A stretch of 64,000 bases of DNA. Source: Calditrichota bacterium. GTDB lineage: Bacteria > Calditrichota > Calditrichia > Calditrichales > J004. The stretch lies in the NCBI GenBank assembly GCA_013112635.1, contig JABFGF010000005.1, positions 248,001-312,000 on the forward strand, written 5' to 3'. The position numbers and the translations under genes were made by a program. Below are positions 17,320 to 25,602 of the stretch, piece by piece (position 1 is the first letter of the stretch; each line of letters begins with the position of its first letter). Below the pieces are notes generated by a model. It made no database searches. It was not told the DNA's origin and was given only the letters and a program-made list of their open reading frames with translations.

Positions 17320-18705
17320 TCAGGTACGTTTATTTCTAAGCCTGCTTATGCTAAACTGGCAATAAAGCGATCGGACATAATAGTAGGTTTGTTTTAAAAA
17401 CTCTTTCTTTAGCCGGATCATTTTTTTTCTTTGATAATCATAGGCCAGTTTTTGCATGGCGTTGCGGTACAAAGTGCCTGAAAATCTTTGCTTCATATCA
17501 AGATATCGTTGGATAGTCCGGCTCCAATCATGCTCATATACATCATCAGATTTTTCTTCAAACAATTGTGTGCCGCGCAAGGGGTAGGCGATGGTAGTTA
17601 AATAATTGTCCGGTTGGATTGAACTTATAAAATCAATCGTCTCATTGATGTCAGCAATAGTTTCACCGGGATAACCAAACATCACAAACAGGCCGGATTC
17701 AATCCCAGCAGACCTGCATAAAGAAACAGCCTTTTCGATTTGTTCTTTTGTAACGCCGCGTGACATGGCATCCAGTATTTTTTGGCTGCCCGATTCCGCA
17801 CCAAACCAAATCCTGTAGCAACCCATTTCTTTGAGGATATTTACAATTTCAGCATCAATCCGGTCACCACGGGCGATACATTCAAAAGGCAGATAAATAT
17901 TTTCTTCTTTTAACAATCGGGCATAATGCTTTAACCAATGTTTGTTCACTGTGAATACATCATCCACATACCACAAATGTGTGGGCTTGTATTTTGGGAT
18001 GAGCATTTTTAACTCTTCCAAAACTTTTTCCGGTTTGCGCCGGCGGTGCGTAAAACCATAAACCGAATGACTGCACCATTTGCAGGTAAAGGCACATCCC
18101 CGGGCCGTAACAATGGATAACGATCGCTGGCTATGATGTTTATGCCATGCATCGAGATAAAGGTTTAAATTTATTGCCTCACGATCCGGGAAAGGAAAAC
18201 TGTCCAGTTGCTTCTTAGATGAAGTCCGTGATGTTGAAATTATTTTACCGTTCTGATCCTTAAAACTGACATTGGCAATTTCATTCAGATTATTTTTTTC
18301 CTTTTTCTCAAGATGGTTTATTACGGCAAGCAACGTTTCTTCACCCTCACCGGAAATAATTATATCCGCACCATAACTAAGAAATTCATCAATTTGTGTG
18401 GCTGCATCCGGGCCGCCTAAAATAGAAATAATATTATTTTTCCGGCAAAAATCAATCAATTCCAAAACCACAAATTTGGTCATCATATTACAATGGATGC
18501 CTAAAATATCCGGGTTTTCTTTTTCAAGATGTGCAAACATTTTTTTGCGATTGGAAAATGTTGAATCAAAAACCTGCACATTTTTATTATGCTCTTTTAG
18601 CCAGGCCGAAAGGTAAAGCAAACCAAGCGGCGGATAAGGTTTCATTACCTTTTGTTCCAACGGATCTTCTTTGATGAAGTAAGTGTGGGTTAATATAGTT
18701 TTCAT
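17320..18705 (-). CDS. B12-binding-domain radical SAM protein
   Basis: This 461-aa enzyme combines an N-terminal cobalamin-binding-like Rossmann domain (about residues 1-135, PYPPLGLLYLSAWLKE, ILGGPDAA, GEGEETL) with a radical SAM core. The 4Fe-4S motif is C-x3-C-x2-C at C204, C208, C211 (GCAFTCKWCSH). The C-terminal extension is basic and aromatic. Class members perform C- or P-methylations, ring contractions and related radical chemistry. The substrate is unknown. A paralogue lies directly upstream, and both border polysaccharide genes. The gene is convergent with the kinase operon. Confidence 0.85.
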   Translation of the reverse strand: MKTILTHTYFIKEDPLEQKVMKPYPPLGLLYLSAWLKEHNKNVQVFDSTFSNRKKMFAHLEKENPDILGIHCNMMTKFVVLELIDFCRKNNIISILGGPDAATQIDEFLSYGADIIISGEGEETLLAVINHLEKKEKNNLNEIANVSFKDQNGKIISTSRTSSKKQLDSFPFPDREAINLNLYLDAWHKHHSQRSLSIVTARGCAFTCKWCSHSVYGFTHRRRKPEKVLEELKMLIPKYKPTHLWYVDDVFTVNKHWLKHYARLLKEENIYLPFECIARGDRIDAEIVNILKEMGCYRIWFGAESGSQKILDAMSRGVTKEQIEKAVSLCRSAGIESGLFVMFGYPGETIADINETIDFISSIQPDNYLTTIAYPLRGTQLFEEKSDDVYEHDWSRTIQRYLDMKQRFSGTLYRNAMQKLAYDYQRKKMIRLKKEFLKQTYYYVRSLYCQFSISRLRNKRT

Positions 18706-18738
18706 TATGAATTCTTTATTCTTTTTCTACGGATGTAC

Positions 18739-18854
18739 ACAGATTAACACTGATAGGATAAATACCCCTCATTTAGTATTTTGGGTAACCCCCAAAAAAA
18801 CTATTAAAAATGCAAAGTTGCAGTTTTATTCTGTGAAAATCGGTGTCTATCTGT
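18739..18854. repeat. Imperfect inverted repeat, dispersed type
   Basis: ACAGATTAACACTGAT (18739-18754) and ATCGGTGTCTATCTGT (18839-18854) are inverted copies matching at 13 of 16 positions. They flank about 84 bp between the two radical SAM genes. Similar CCACGGAT...CACGGATTA sequence occurs in the gap upstream of the second gene (about 20308-20336). This wording recurs in intergenic repeats of many bacteria. Confidence 0.5.
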
Positions 18855-18871
18855 GGCGAAATTTATTTTGG

Positions 18872-20296
18872 TTAACTTAAATACTTTTGCATCGCCAATC
18901 TGTAAAATATCATCCCAGGGATATGTCTGTATTGCGCTGCAAACCGCCGTACAAATTTTCCAAATGGCTGTTTCCTTTTCAAAGAAATGAACCCAAAATA
19001 ATGATGCGTATATTTATGTAAGGTCCGATAAAATTCGGCAGGATGCTCTCCACTATACATTAACGCCAGGTCACCGCTGTCATCCCAGTTTTTTTTAGAT
19101 TTCAACTCGTGCTCAACATTTTTATAAAACTCTGTTCCGGGCAGGGGGTAAGAAACAGAAATCCCGATCGCATCCGGCACGCATTGTTGTACAAGCTGCA
19201 GTGTCAGTTTAATATCTGTCCAGGTTTCGCCCGGGTAACCGTATTGAAGAAAAAAGGCAGTTTTAATTTTGGCGTTTTTTAGTAGTTTCGCTGCGGTTTT
19301 AATTTGGCCGATACTCGTATCTTTGTCCATTGCATCTAAAATCCTCTGGCTGCCCGATTCCGCACCAAGCCAAACTTCTTCACATCCGGAACGTTTTAAG
19401 TTGGCAACATATTCTTCATCCATTAAATCTGCGCGTGCCTGAATTTTATATGGAACTGTGCGATCATGTTTTTCAATTTCATCAGCAAATTGATTGAGCC
19501 ATTTGGGATTTAACCCAAAAATATCATCAGTGACCCAAACATGATCAGCACCTAATTTTTCGGAGATAATTTTAAATTCATCTGCAATAATTTCTGCAGG
19601 ACGTAGTTTGTAAGAACGGCCATAAAGCGGTTTGGCGCACCAGTTACAGCGGTAAGGGCAGCCATGTGCGGTGGAGATATTCAGCGAAAAAAAGCGGTGA
19701 TGTTTTTGCCAAATTTCCCGGTACGGGTTGAGGTTTATTGATTTCCAATCAGCAACCGGGATTTTCTCAATCCAATCTTGCGCGGTATTTATTTTAGTAG
19801 AAATTGTTTTGCCATTCTCCAGGTAAGACAAACTTTTCAGCACGGAAATTTTTTCTTTTTGATTTTTTAACAACTGCAAAAACTGTAACACGATACCCTC
19901 AGCATTACGATGAATGATATAATCAAATCCTGATTTTAAATAAAACTCAGCCTGATCTGATGCATCTGATCCGTGCGCAATATAAATGACTCCGGGAATT
20001 TTATTTTTAACAAGATCAATTATTGCGCTGCGCATATTTTGCAAACACATTTTGGTGAGCCAGTTAAAATCGTCATCATAAATCAGGACAATATCGGGCT
20101 GGTAAGATTCAATTTCAGCCCTCAAGCCTGAAACGTTTTTTTCAAACATTACATCATAAAAACGACATTGAATTCCTGTTTCCTGCCTGATAAGTGCGCT
20201 AAGATACAAAGGTGCAAGTGGCGGATAAGGCTTGTGGTTGGCCTCTTCTTTTGGATCCAGAGGAAGAAAGTAAGAATGGCTGAGTAGGATTTTCAT
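18872..20296 (-). CDS. B12-binding-domain radical SAM protein (paralogue)
   Basis: This 474-aa enzyme has the same layout as the neighbouring gene: an N-terminal B12-binding-like domain (KPYPPLAPLYLSAL), a radical SAM motif GCPYRCNWCAKP (C213, C217, C220) and a basic C-terminal tail. I start it at the ATG at 20296 (MKILLSHSYF), which aligns with the paralogue start MKTILTHTYF; the upstream in-frame ATG at 20311 adds five residues. The two proteins share AESGSQ(K/R)ILDAM and GYPGET blocks and probably arose by tandem duplication. They may act on the same glycan, lipid or polyketide-like product of this locus. The function is not known. Confidence 0.83.
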   Translation of the reverse strand: MKILLSHSYFLPLDPKEEANHKPYPPLAPLYLSALIRQETGIQCRFYDVMFEKNVSGLRAEIESYQPDIVLIYDDDFNWLTKMCLQNMRSAIIDLVKNKIPGVIYIAHGSDASDQAEFYLKSGFDYIIHRNAEGIVLQFLQLLKNQKEKISVLKSLSYLENGKTISTKINTAQDWIEKIPVADWKSINLNPYREIWQKHHRFFSLNISTAHGCPYRCNWCAKPLYGRSYKLRPAEIIADEFKIISEKLGADHVWVTDDIFGLNPKWLNQFADEIEKHDRTVPYKIQARADLMDEEYVANLKRSGCEEVWLGAESGSQRILDAMDKDTSIGQIKTAAKLLKNAKIKTAFFLQYGYPGETWTDIKLTLQLVQQCVPDAIGISVSYPLPGTEFYKNVEHELKSKKNWDDSGDLALMYSGEHPAEFYRTLHKYTHHYFGFISLKRKQPFGKFVRRFAAQYRHIPGMIFYRLAMQKYLS

Positions 20297-20438
20297 TTTT
20301 TTATTAACCACGGATTTTCACAGAAGGGCACGGATTATTTTGAGATTGTTCAAATTGTTAATTACGGCTTTATAATGTTTGTAGACTTTTTCTGTTATGA
20401 TCAGTTTTTATCCATGGCGTAAATTATGTTTTGTTTAT

Positions 20439-21260
20439 TTATAAAATTTCATCGTAAATGGAACTGTGGTCAATTCTATGAAGTTTTGCCAAACCTTCGT
20501 CAATTAAAATATTTTTATTTATCTGAAACGGGTACATTCGTGTCCAACGTTTTTTATAAAAGTCTAATATTTTTTTATTCAGCCAGCTCCAGACTCTGCT
20601 GTTAGTTGCTTTTCCGGTAAAGTCTTTTCGGAGTCTGTAAAATTCTTCTGTTGAAAATGCGGAAGATGCATTCGGCAAATTTTCAGCTATCCATTTATTT
20701 TGAATTAATAACTTTTGTTTAAAGCCGGCATTGAAAAGTGGCTTCATTTTATAAAACTGTACAGCACTGTAATAATCCTGTTGGGGCAATTTCAGGTTAT
20801 CTTCATCAATAAGATAATTGACACAAAAAAGAGGTCGTTTATTAAAAACTTTCCCCAATATTGTCATTGTTAAATAAATAATCCATAATCTTTTTGGTGC
20901 ACAAATAACAAACAGGTCAATATCATCATTCTTAGAGCATGATTCAAAAGCATTTGAGCCGGTAAGCGCCATATAACGCACCCAGGGAATTTGGGCAAAA
21001 AGTTTAAGATAGCGTTTATTGGATTTAAACAAATCGCGGCTAAGCTTTTTATTTTTTGAAAATTGATTTGGATTTACATGCGGAACGATTAGTTCATTGA
21101 GCCTGCTTATTTTTCCTGAAGATTCCATTGTGTTCAGGCGGGATTTTAAATCGGTGGTTTTCATTTCCTCCGGTAAAATTGCATGCAGCGATTCTTCATT
21201 TAAGGCCGAGCCCAGTTTGCCTACTATGGATAAAACTGAAAATATCATTTTTTCTGACAT
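20439..21260 (-). CDS. Nucleotidyltransferase-fold protein
   Basis: This 273-aa protein carries a pol-beta-type nucleotidyltransferase signature, LTGSNAFESCSKNDDIDLFV. It shows the GS pair (101-102) and the two metal-binding acidic residues D113 and D115. The N-terminal ~80 residues look like a winged-helix domain; the remainder is helical and basic. Such proteins are common in polysaccharide and antibiotic-type clusters, where they may attach nucleotidyl groups to sugars or lipids. It begins 6 nt after the glycosyltransferase gene, so the two are co-transcribed. The substrate cannot be inferred. Confidence 0.72.
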   Translation of the reverse strand: MSEKMIFSVLSIVGKLGSALNEESLHAILPEEMKTTDLKSRLNTMESSGKISRLNELIVPHVNPNQFSKNKKLSRDLFKSNKRYLKLFAQIPWVRYMALTGSNAFESCSKNDDIDLFVICAPKRLWIIYLTMTILGKVFNKRPLFCVNYLIDEDNLKLPQQDYYSAVQFYKMKPLFNAGFKQKLLIQNKWIAENLPNASSAFSTEEFYRLRKDFTGKATNSRVWSWLNKKILDFYKKRWTRMYPFQINKNILIDEGLAKLHRIDHSSIYDEIL

Positions 21261-21266
21261 GAATTT

Positions 21267-22289
21267 TTACATTCCCTTAAACAAATCTAAAAATGATTTG
21301 CTGGTATTCGACCAGGTAAGTTCTTCGAAAATACTTTGATTTAATGCTTTTGGAAATCCTTTGTTCATCTTTTCAAAAATTAGGTCGGCCCATACATCAG
21401 GATCCGTATTTTCAATTACATATTCATGGTTGCCAAAAAATTCTTCGCACACAGCATTTTTAAAAAGGAACGCAGGAAGCCCGCTTTTTATTGCTTCAAA
21501 AGGTGTAAACCCGAAGCCTTCATATTGTGAAGTACTTATAAAAAATTGGGCGTCATTATAAAATTTATGTAAATCTTCATTTGTGACATTTGCATAAATC
21601 TGAACTGAGTTTTTCAGCTTGAGATTTGATATTAAATTTTTCAAATGTGTGCTGTGATTATTTTGCTGACCAACCAAATAGAGTTGATGAGGAATGTTAT
21701 ATTTGGTTTTAAGCATGGAAAAAATCTCAAGAATAAAAGGGATGTTTTTTCGCTTTTCAAAAGAGTTAACGGCCAGAATAAACGGGGGAGTACTGGCCGA
21801 TTTATTTGCCGATGGTTTTCTTTTTATGTGATCTGTTCCCGGATAAATACATAAAGATTTTTCACTACTTTCGGGAAAATGTTTTGTTAAATCGTTTAAA
21901 GTTGAGTTGGAAACTGTTATAATTTTATCTGCCCGTTTTATAAAAGTTGGTATTTGCCGCGAAAAATAAATCTGTTTTATTTTGGGATAATAATCCGGAT
22001 GAAGAATAAAACCCATATCATGAAAAATTGAAATTATTTTGTAGGCATTATTTGCTTTCGGTGTTATATAATGCGTTGCCAGGAAAATATCTGTGTTGTT
22101 TTTTAACAAATATTTGTGCAATGAAAATTCGTAAAAATATAATTGCTGAAAACGGTTTTTTATCGCAACTGTAATTATCCGGTCATCATTTTTCAAATAA
22201 TCTGAAAACAATTCTGTATGGATTTCTTTGCAAAAAAATTGATAATTCACATCCCGCTCTTGTTGAAGTAGACTGCGGACTAAATTCAA
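21267..22289 (-). CDS. GT4-family glycosyltransferase, start codon unclear
   Basis: This is a GT-B fold retaining glycosyltransferase. The donor-binding half shows ILAVNSFEKRKN (donor-phosphate loop) and the EX7E motif E257-GFGFTPF-E265, characteristic of family GT4. The only standard start is TTG at 22289 and it lacks an SD. The frame remains open upstream to about 22376 and encodes a typical GT4 N-terminus (TIGIDCIALPPNFSGAAYYI) with no ATG, GTG or TTG. The true protein probably begins with ATA (22376) or ATT (22370), or a base error removed the start. It transfers a sugar from a nucleotide donor in surface-polymer synthesis. Confidence 0.82.
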   Translation of the reverse strand: MNLVRSLLQQERDVNYQFFCKEIHTELFSDYLKNDDRIITVAIKNRFQQLYFYEFSLHKYLLKNNTDIFLATHYITPKANNAYKIISIFHDMGFILHPDYYPKIKQIYFSRQIPTFIKRADKIITVSNSTLNDLTKHFPESSEKSLCIYPGTDHIKRKPSANKSASTPPFILAVNSFEKRKNIPFILEIFSMLKTKYNIPHQLYLVGQQNNHSTHLKNLISNLKLKNSVQIYANVTNEDLHKFYNDAQFFISTSQYEGFGFTPFEAIKSGLPAFLFKNAVCEEFFGNHEYVIENTDPDVWADLIFEKMNKGFPKALNQSIFEELTWSNTSKSFLDLFKGM

Positions 22290-22572
22290 AATATAATAAG
22301 CGGCACCGGAAAAGTTCGGTGGCAGGGCAATACAATCAATTCCGATAGTTAAGTTTTTGGAGATAGTAATTTTTATTGTCCGGTTATTTACAAATATTTA
22401 AATTAAATGATTGTAAAATTGAATCAAAAGAGATGGCAGTTTAGCAACATTCTATTTTTAAATCTGTGCGCACGGATAACTTCTTGATGCGAATATTAAC
22501 TGTAAAATATAACATTGTAGTAACATAATTACGCATTTTTGTGATAAAGTTACTTATAAATTGTTTGATATA

Positions 22573-23901
22573 ATGACTAAAAATAAATTTACTAAAATAT
22601 TTATTCTGGCCTTGGATGGGACACCATTTTCGTTTTTGAAAAAAATGATTGCTTCGGGAAAAATGCCCCATTTTGCAAAATTGGCAAAACAAAATTCTTT
22701 TAAAAGAATGGACTCTGTTATTCCGCCTGTTTCCTCTGTTGCCTGGGCTTCCTTTCTTACCGGAAAAAAACCTGAGGAGCATGGCATTCTAAGTTTCACG
22801 GAGCGAAACCCGCAAACCATGGATTGGTTTACGCCAAACGCCGGGCATTTAAAATGCAAAACAATTGTTGAAAAGATTTCAGACTTGGGTAAACGAGTTT
22901 TTATAATGAATGTGCCGGCAACGTTTCCGCCAAAGCCGGTTAATGGAATTTCAATTTGTGGTTTTTTAGGCAATGACCTTTTAAAAGGAACCTATCCGAA
23001 AAATGAAGGAAAATTTCTTGTTGATCAGGGTTATCGAATTGACGCGGATACCGCACTTGCAAAAACAGATTTCCCGGCTTTCCTGCAGGATTTGAAATCT
23101 GTTCTGGAAAAACGAATTGAGATGATGTGGCACTATTTTGAGCAGGGTGAGTGGGATTTTTTTATGACCCATATAATGGAAACAGATCGATTGCATCATT
23201 TTACGTGGGAATTTATGGAAACCGGCAATCCGCATTTTGTTGATTTATATGAAAAATTTTATGGACGTTTGGATGAACTTATCGGGCAGATTGTTTCAAC
23301 AATAGATGAGAACACTGCTTTGATGCTTTTATCTGATCATGGATTTACTACATTGAAAAAAGAAGTCTATTTGAATAATTGGCTCTGGCAAAATGATTAT
23401 TTGCGTTTTACAAAACCCGTTCCACAAACCCTGCACGATATTCATCCCCAATCAAAAGCGTATGCCTTGTATCCGGGCAGAATTTTTGTCAACCTAAAAG
23501 GACGCGAGAAAAATGGGAGTGTTGAACCGGGCGTTGAGTACGATACCTTAATTGCAGAATTAGAGCAAAAATTATTTGAAATGGCTGATCCGCTTACCGG
23601 CGAAAAAATCATAAAAAAAGTTTTTAAAGGCCAGGAATTATACGGAAATCCTTCAAAACTGGAATTGGGTAACGAGAATAGTTTTTCGTCCTTTGCAGAT
23701 TTGGTTGCCATTGCCCATGATGGATATGACCTGAAAGGACAATTGTGGAATAAGGATCTTTTTGAAAAAACGGTTTTTAACGGTATGCATACTTTTGACG
23801 ATGCATTTGTATTGTTTACAGGTTCAGACATCGATAAAAATAATATATCAATAGCAGATTTGTCAGAATTTATTTTAAAATTGTTCAATAGAAATATTTG
23901 A
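22573..23901 (+). CDS. Alkaline-phosphatase-superfamily phosphohydrolase/phosphodiesterase
   Basis: This 442-aa member of the AlkP superfamily (type I phosphodiesterase/nucleotide pyrophosphatase branch) has no signal peptide. Metal- and nucleophile-site residues are visible: D15 (ILALDG), S54 in PPVSSVAWASFLTG, D205 with H208/H209 (ETDRLHH), D255-H256 (LLSDHGF) and a late GMHTFDD. The ATG at 22573 is preferred over the in-frame TTG at 22561. It is divergent from the glycosyltransferase operon and immediately upstream of the UpxY antiterminator gene. Cytosolic homologues often sit in polysaccharide or lipid clusters; the substrate is unknown. Confidence 0.8.
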   Translation: MTKNKFTKIFILALDGTPFSFLKKMIASGKMPHFAKLAKQNSFKRMDSVIPPVSSVAWASFLTGKKPEEHGILSFTERNPQTMDWFTPNAGHLKCKTIVEKISDLGKRVFIMNVPATFPPKPVNGISICGFLGNDLLKGTYPKNEGKFLVDQGYRIDADTALAKTDFPAFLQDLKSVLEKRIEMMWHYFEQGEWDFFMTHIMETDRLHHFTWEFMETGNPHFVDLYEKFYGRLDELIGQIVSTIDENTALMLLSDHGFTTLKKEVYLNNWLWQNDYLRFTKPVPQTLHDIHPQSKAYALYPGRIFVNLKGREKNGSVEPGVEYDTLIAELEQKLFEMADPLTGEKIIKKVFKGQELYGNPSKLELGNENSFSSFADLVAIAHDGYDLKGQLWNKDLFEKTVFNGMHTFDDAFVLFTGSDIDKNNISIADLSEFILKLFNRNI

Positions 23902-23966
23902 CCATAAATTTAGAAAGCGTAAATTTTGGCTTCCATAAAACTCAGAAATTATTGGTAATATATTTT

Positions 23967-24461
23967 ATGAAAAACTGGTACGCATTATACACACGTCCGC
24001 GGCATGAAAAAAAGGCCTACGAGCTTCTTATCGAAAAAGGTGCCACAGCATATTTGCCGTTGTTGAACACCGTACGTGAGTATAAAAGCCGCAAGAAAAA
24101 AGTAGAGCTGCCATTATTTCCAAGCTACTTGTTTTGCCAATTTGAGTATAAAGAACGCTTTGGAATTCTTGAAACACACGGCATAATAAAAATTGTTAAT
24201 TTTAATGGCGAGCCTGCCATAGTTCCGGATTGGCAAATTGAGGCTATGCGAACCGTTTTACTAAATCCACAATCTTTACAGCTTGAAAACTATTTCAGGC
24301 AAGGTGACCTTGTAGAAGTAATGTCCGGTCCTTTTAAAGGATTGCAGGGAACGGTTATGAATAAAAAAGGCGAGTCACGCCTGGTAATCACCATTGATGG
24401 AATTATGCAAACTTTGTCCGTAGAAATTGATATGGACAACTTAAAAGCAGTTTCTGCTTAG
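23967..24461 (+). CDS. UpxY/RfaH-type NusG-family transcription antiterminator
   Basis: This 164-aa NusG paralogue has an NGN domain (about residues 1-100, starting NWYALYTRPRHEKKAYELL) and a C-terminal KOW domain (about 111-160, GDLVEVMSGPFKGLQGTV). Specialised NusG proteins of this kind (UpxY in Bacteroides, RfaH in enterics) bind RNA polymerase and carry it through long surface-polysaccharide operons. They are usually encoded at the head of such operons. I choose the ATG at 23967, where the NGN domain begins; the frame extends to a TTG at 23898. Here it is followed after 5 nt by the SxtJ-like gene and then a kinase fusion gene. Confidence 0.85.
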   Translation: MKNWYALYTRPRHEKKAYELLIEKGATAYLPLLNTVREYKSRKKKVELPLFPSYLFCQFEYKERFGILETHGIIKIVNFNGEPAIVPDWQIEAMRTVLLNPQSLQLENYFRQGDLVEVMSGPFKGLQGTVMNKKGESRLVITIDGIMQTLSVEIDMDNLKAVSA

Positions 24462-24466
24462 ATAAA

Positions 24467-24736
24467 ATGAGTTCAAAACAACCAAATGAAACTGCCAAAA
24501 TAAAGCAGTTTGGGTATGTCGTTTCAGCAGTTTTGCTGATAATTTCAAATATCGGTCTTATTAATGAATGGCCATATACACCCATCTTTTTTATTTTAAT
24601 GATGTATTTTTTAACCGGCAGTTTGTGGGGGCCGGGATTGATAAGGATCTTTTATAATATTTTTGGAAAACATTTTTTTAAGAATGAAAACGAAGGTGAA
24701 AATAAACCCGGAAGCGATCATTTTAGCAAAAATTAA
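24467..24736 (+). CDS. SxtJ-like small membrane protein
   Basis: This is an 89-aa protein with two hydrophobic segments (about residues 15-34 and 38-58) and a charged C-terminal tail. The pattern FGYVVSAVLLI...PGLIRIFYNIFGKHF recalls the SxtJ family of small membrane proteins found beside polysaccharide and saxitoxin genes, whose function is unknown. It lies 5 nt downstream of the UpxY gene and 60 nt before the DUF2061-kinase gene. Confidence 0.55.
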   Translation: MSSKQPNETAKIKQFGYVVSAVLLIISNIGLINEWPYTPIFFILMMYFLTGSLWGPGLIRIFYNIFGKHFFKNENEGENKPGSDHFSKN

Positions 24737-24796
24737 GCCGATAATTGGCAATAGCTAATTTACAACTCAACACTTATTTTAATTACAAAATACCTT

Positions 24797-25516
24797 ATGT
24801 TTAAAGACTCAAAACTACGCACTTTTCTTAAAACCATTTCCTGGCGAATTACTGCCACTACGACTACAGTAATTATTGTTTATATTTTTACCGGGCAAAT
24901 CGAAACAGCTATTGAAGTTGGCTTACTGGAGATGGTTGCCAAAATGTTCATTTACTATGTTCATGAGCGGGGCTGGGATAAACTTAAATTTGGCAAAGTA
25001 GAAGTTCCATCGATGGTTATCTGGATTACGGGTATTCCATATTCTGGTAAAACTACTTTAGGAGATATGATTGCTGAAGAACTGGAAAAAGAAAAACGCA
25101 AGCATCAACGGCTGGATAGCCACACTGTTCGTGCGTTATTTCCAAATGTAGGATTCTCCAAAGACGAGGTTAACAGCCATATAAAACGCGTTGGGCATTT
25201 ATCATCGATTTTAGAGAAAAATGGAATTATTGCCATTGCTTCCTTTGTATCGCCTTATGCTGAAAGCCGTGATTTTGTGCGGGGGATGTGTAAAAATTTC
25301 GTGGAAGTGCATCTGGAGTCAACAGCAGAATTTGCTAAACAATTTGATGAAAAAGGGTTCTTCGAAAAAGCGTTTAATGGCGAACTTGAAGATGTGCCCG
25401 GAGTAACTGTCGATTTTGAAAAATCAGAAAAGGCAGAGCTAACTTTTGATATGCAAAAGACTTCTTTGGAGAAAGTTAAAAAAGAGGTTATGAAATTTGT
25501 ACGGGAAAACTATTAG
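24797..25516 (+). CDS. DUF2061 membrane domain fused to APS-kinase-like domain
   Basis: This is a 239-aa fusion. Residues ~5-65 match DUF2061 (LRTFLKTISWRITATTTT..., ending FIYYVHERGWDKLKFG), a short membrane domain often found near sulfate-assimilation genes. Residues ~70-239 are an APS-kinase-like P-loop domain with Walker A GIPYSGKTT (79-87). The canonical DGDNVR substrate motif is altered to DSHTVR (107-112), and the GFSxDDRxxNIRR motif to GFSKDEVNSHIKR. It may therefore phosphorylate APS at the membrane or a different substrate. A canonical CysC is encoded at 27990-28598. It is convergent with cysN across a strong terminator. Confidence 0.82.
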   Translation: MFKDSKLRTFLKTISWRITATTTTVIIVYIFTGQIETAIEVGLLEMVAKMFIYYVHERGWDKLKFGKVEVPSMVIWITGIPYSGKTTLGDMIAEELEKEKRKHQRLDSHTVRALFPNVGFSKDEVNSHIKRVGHLSSILEKNGIIAIASFVSPYAESRDFVRGMCKNFVEVHLESTAEFAKQFDEKGFFEKAFNGELEDVPGVTVDFEKSEKAELTFDMQKTSLEKVKKEVMKFVRENY

Positions 25517-25540
25517 CCCGGGAAATTCTTCGTAATAAAA

Positions 25541-25582
25541 AACGGAATTGGGAGCGTCCCAATTCCGTTGATATTTTTTTTT
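25541..25582. terminator. Bidirectional intrinsic terminator
   Basis: A perfect 13-bp stem, AACGGAATTGGGA (25541-25553) with TCCCAATTCCGTT (25557-25569), closes a 3-nt loop. A T-rich run follows on the plus side and an A run precedes it. It therefore serves both the plus-strand kinase fusion gene and the minus-strand cysN gene. Confidence 0.88.
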
Positions 25583-25602
25583 AAAATCCTGTGTTTTAAA
25601 AT

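Noticed and set aside
22441-22973. Minus-strand ORFs over the AlkP-superfamily gene start
   Set aside because: The plus frame carries all AlkP motifs; the antisense frames have no family resemblance or SD.
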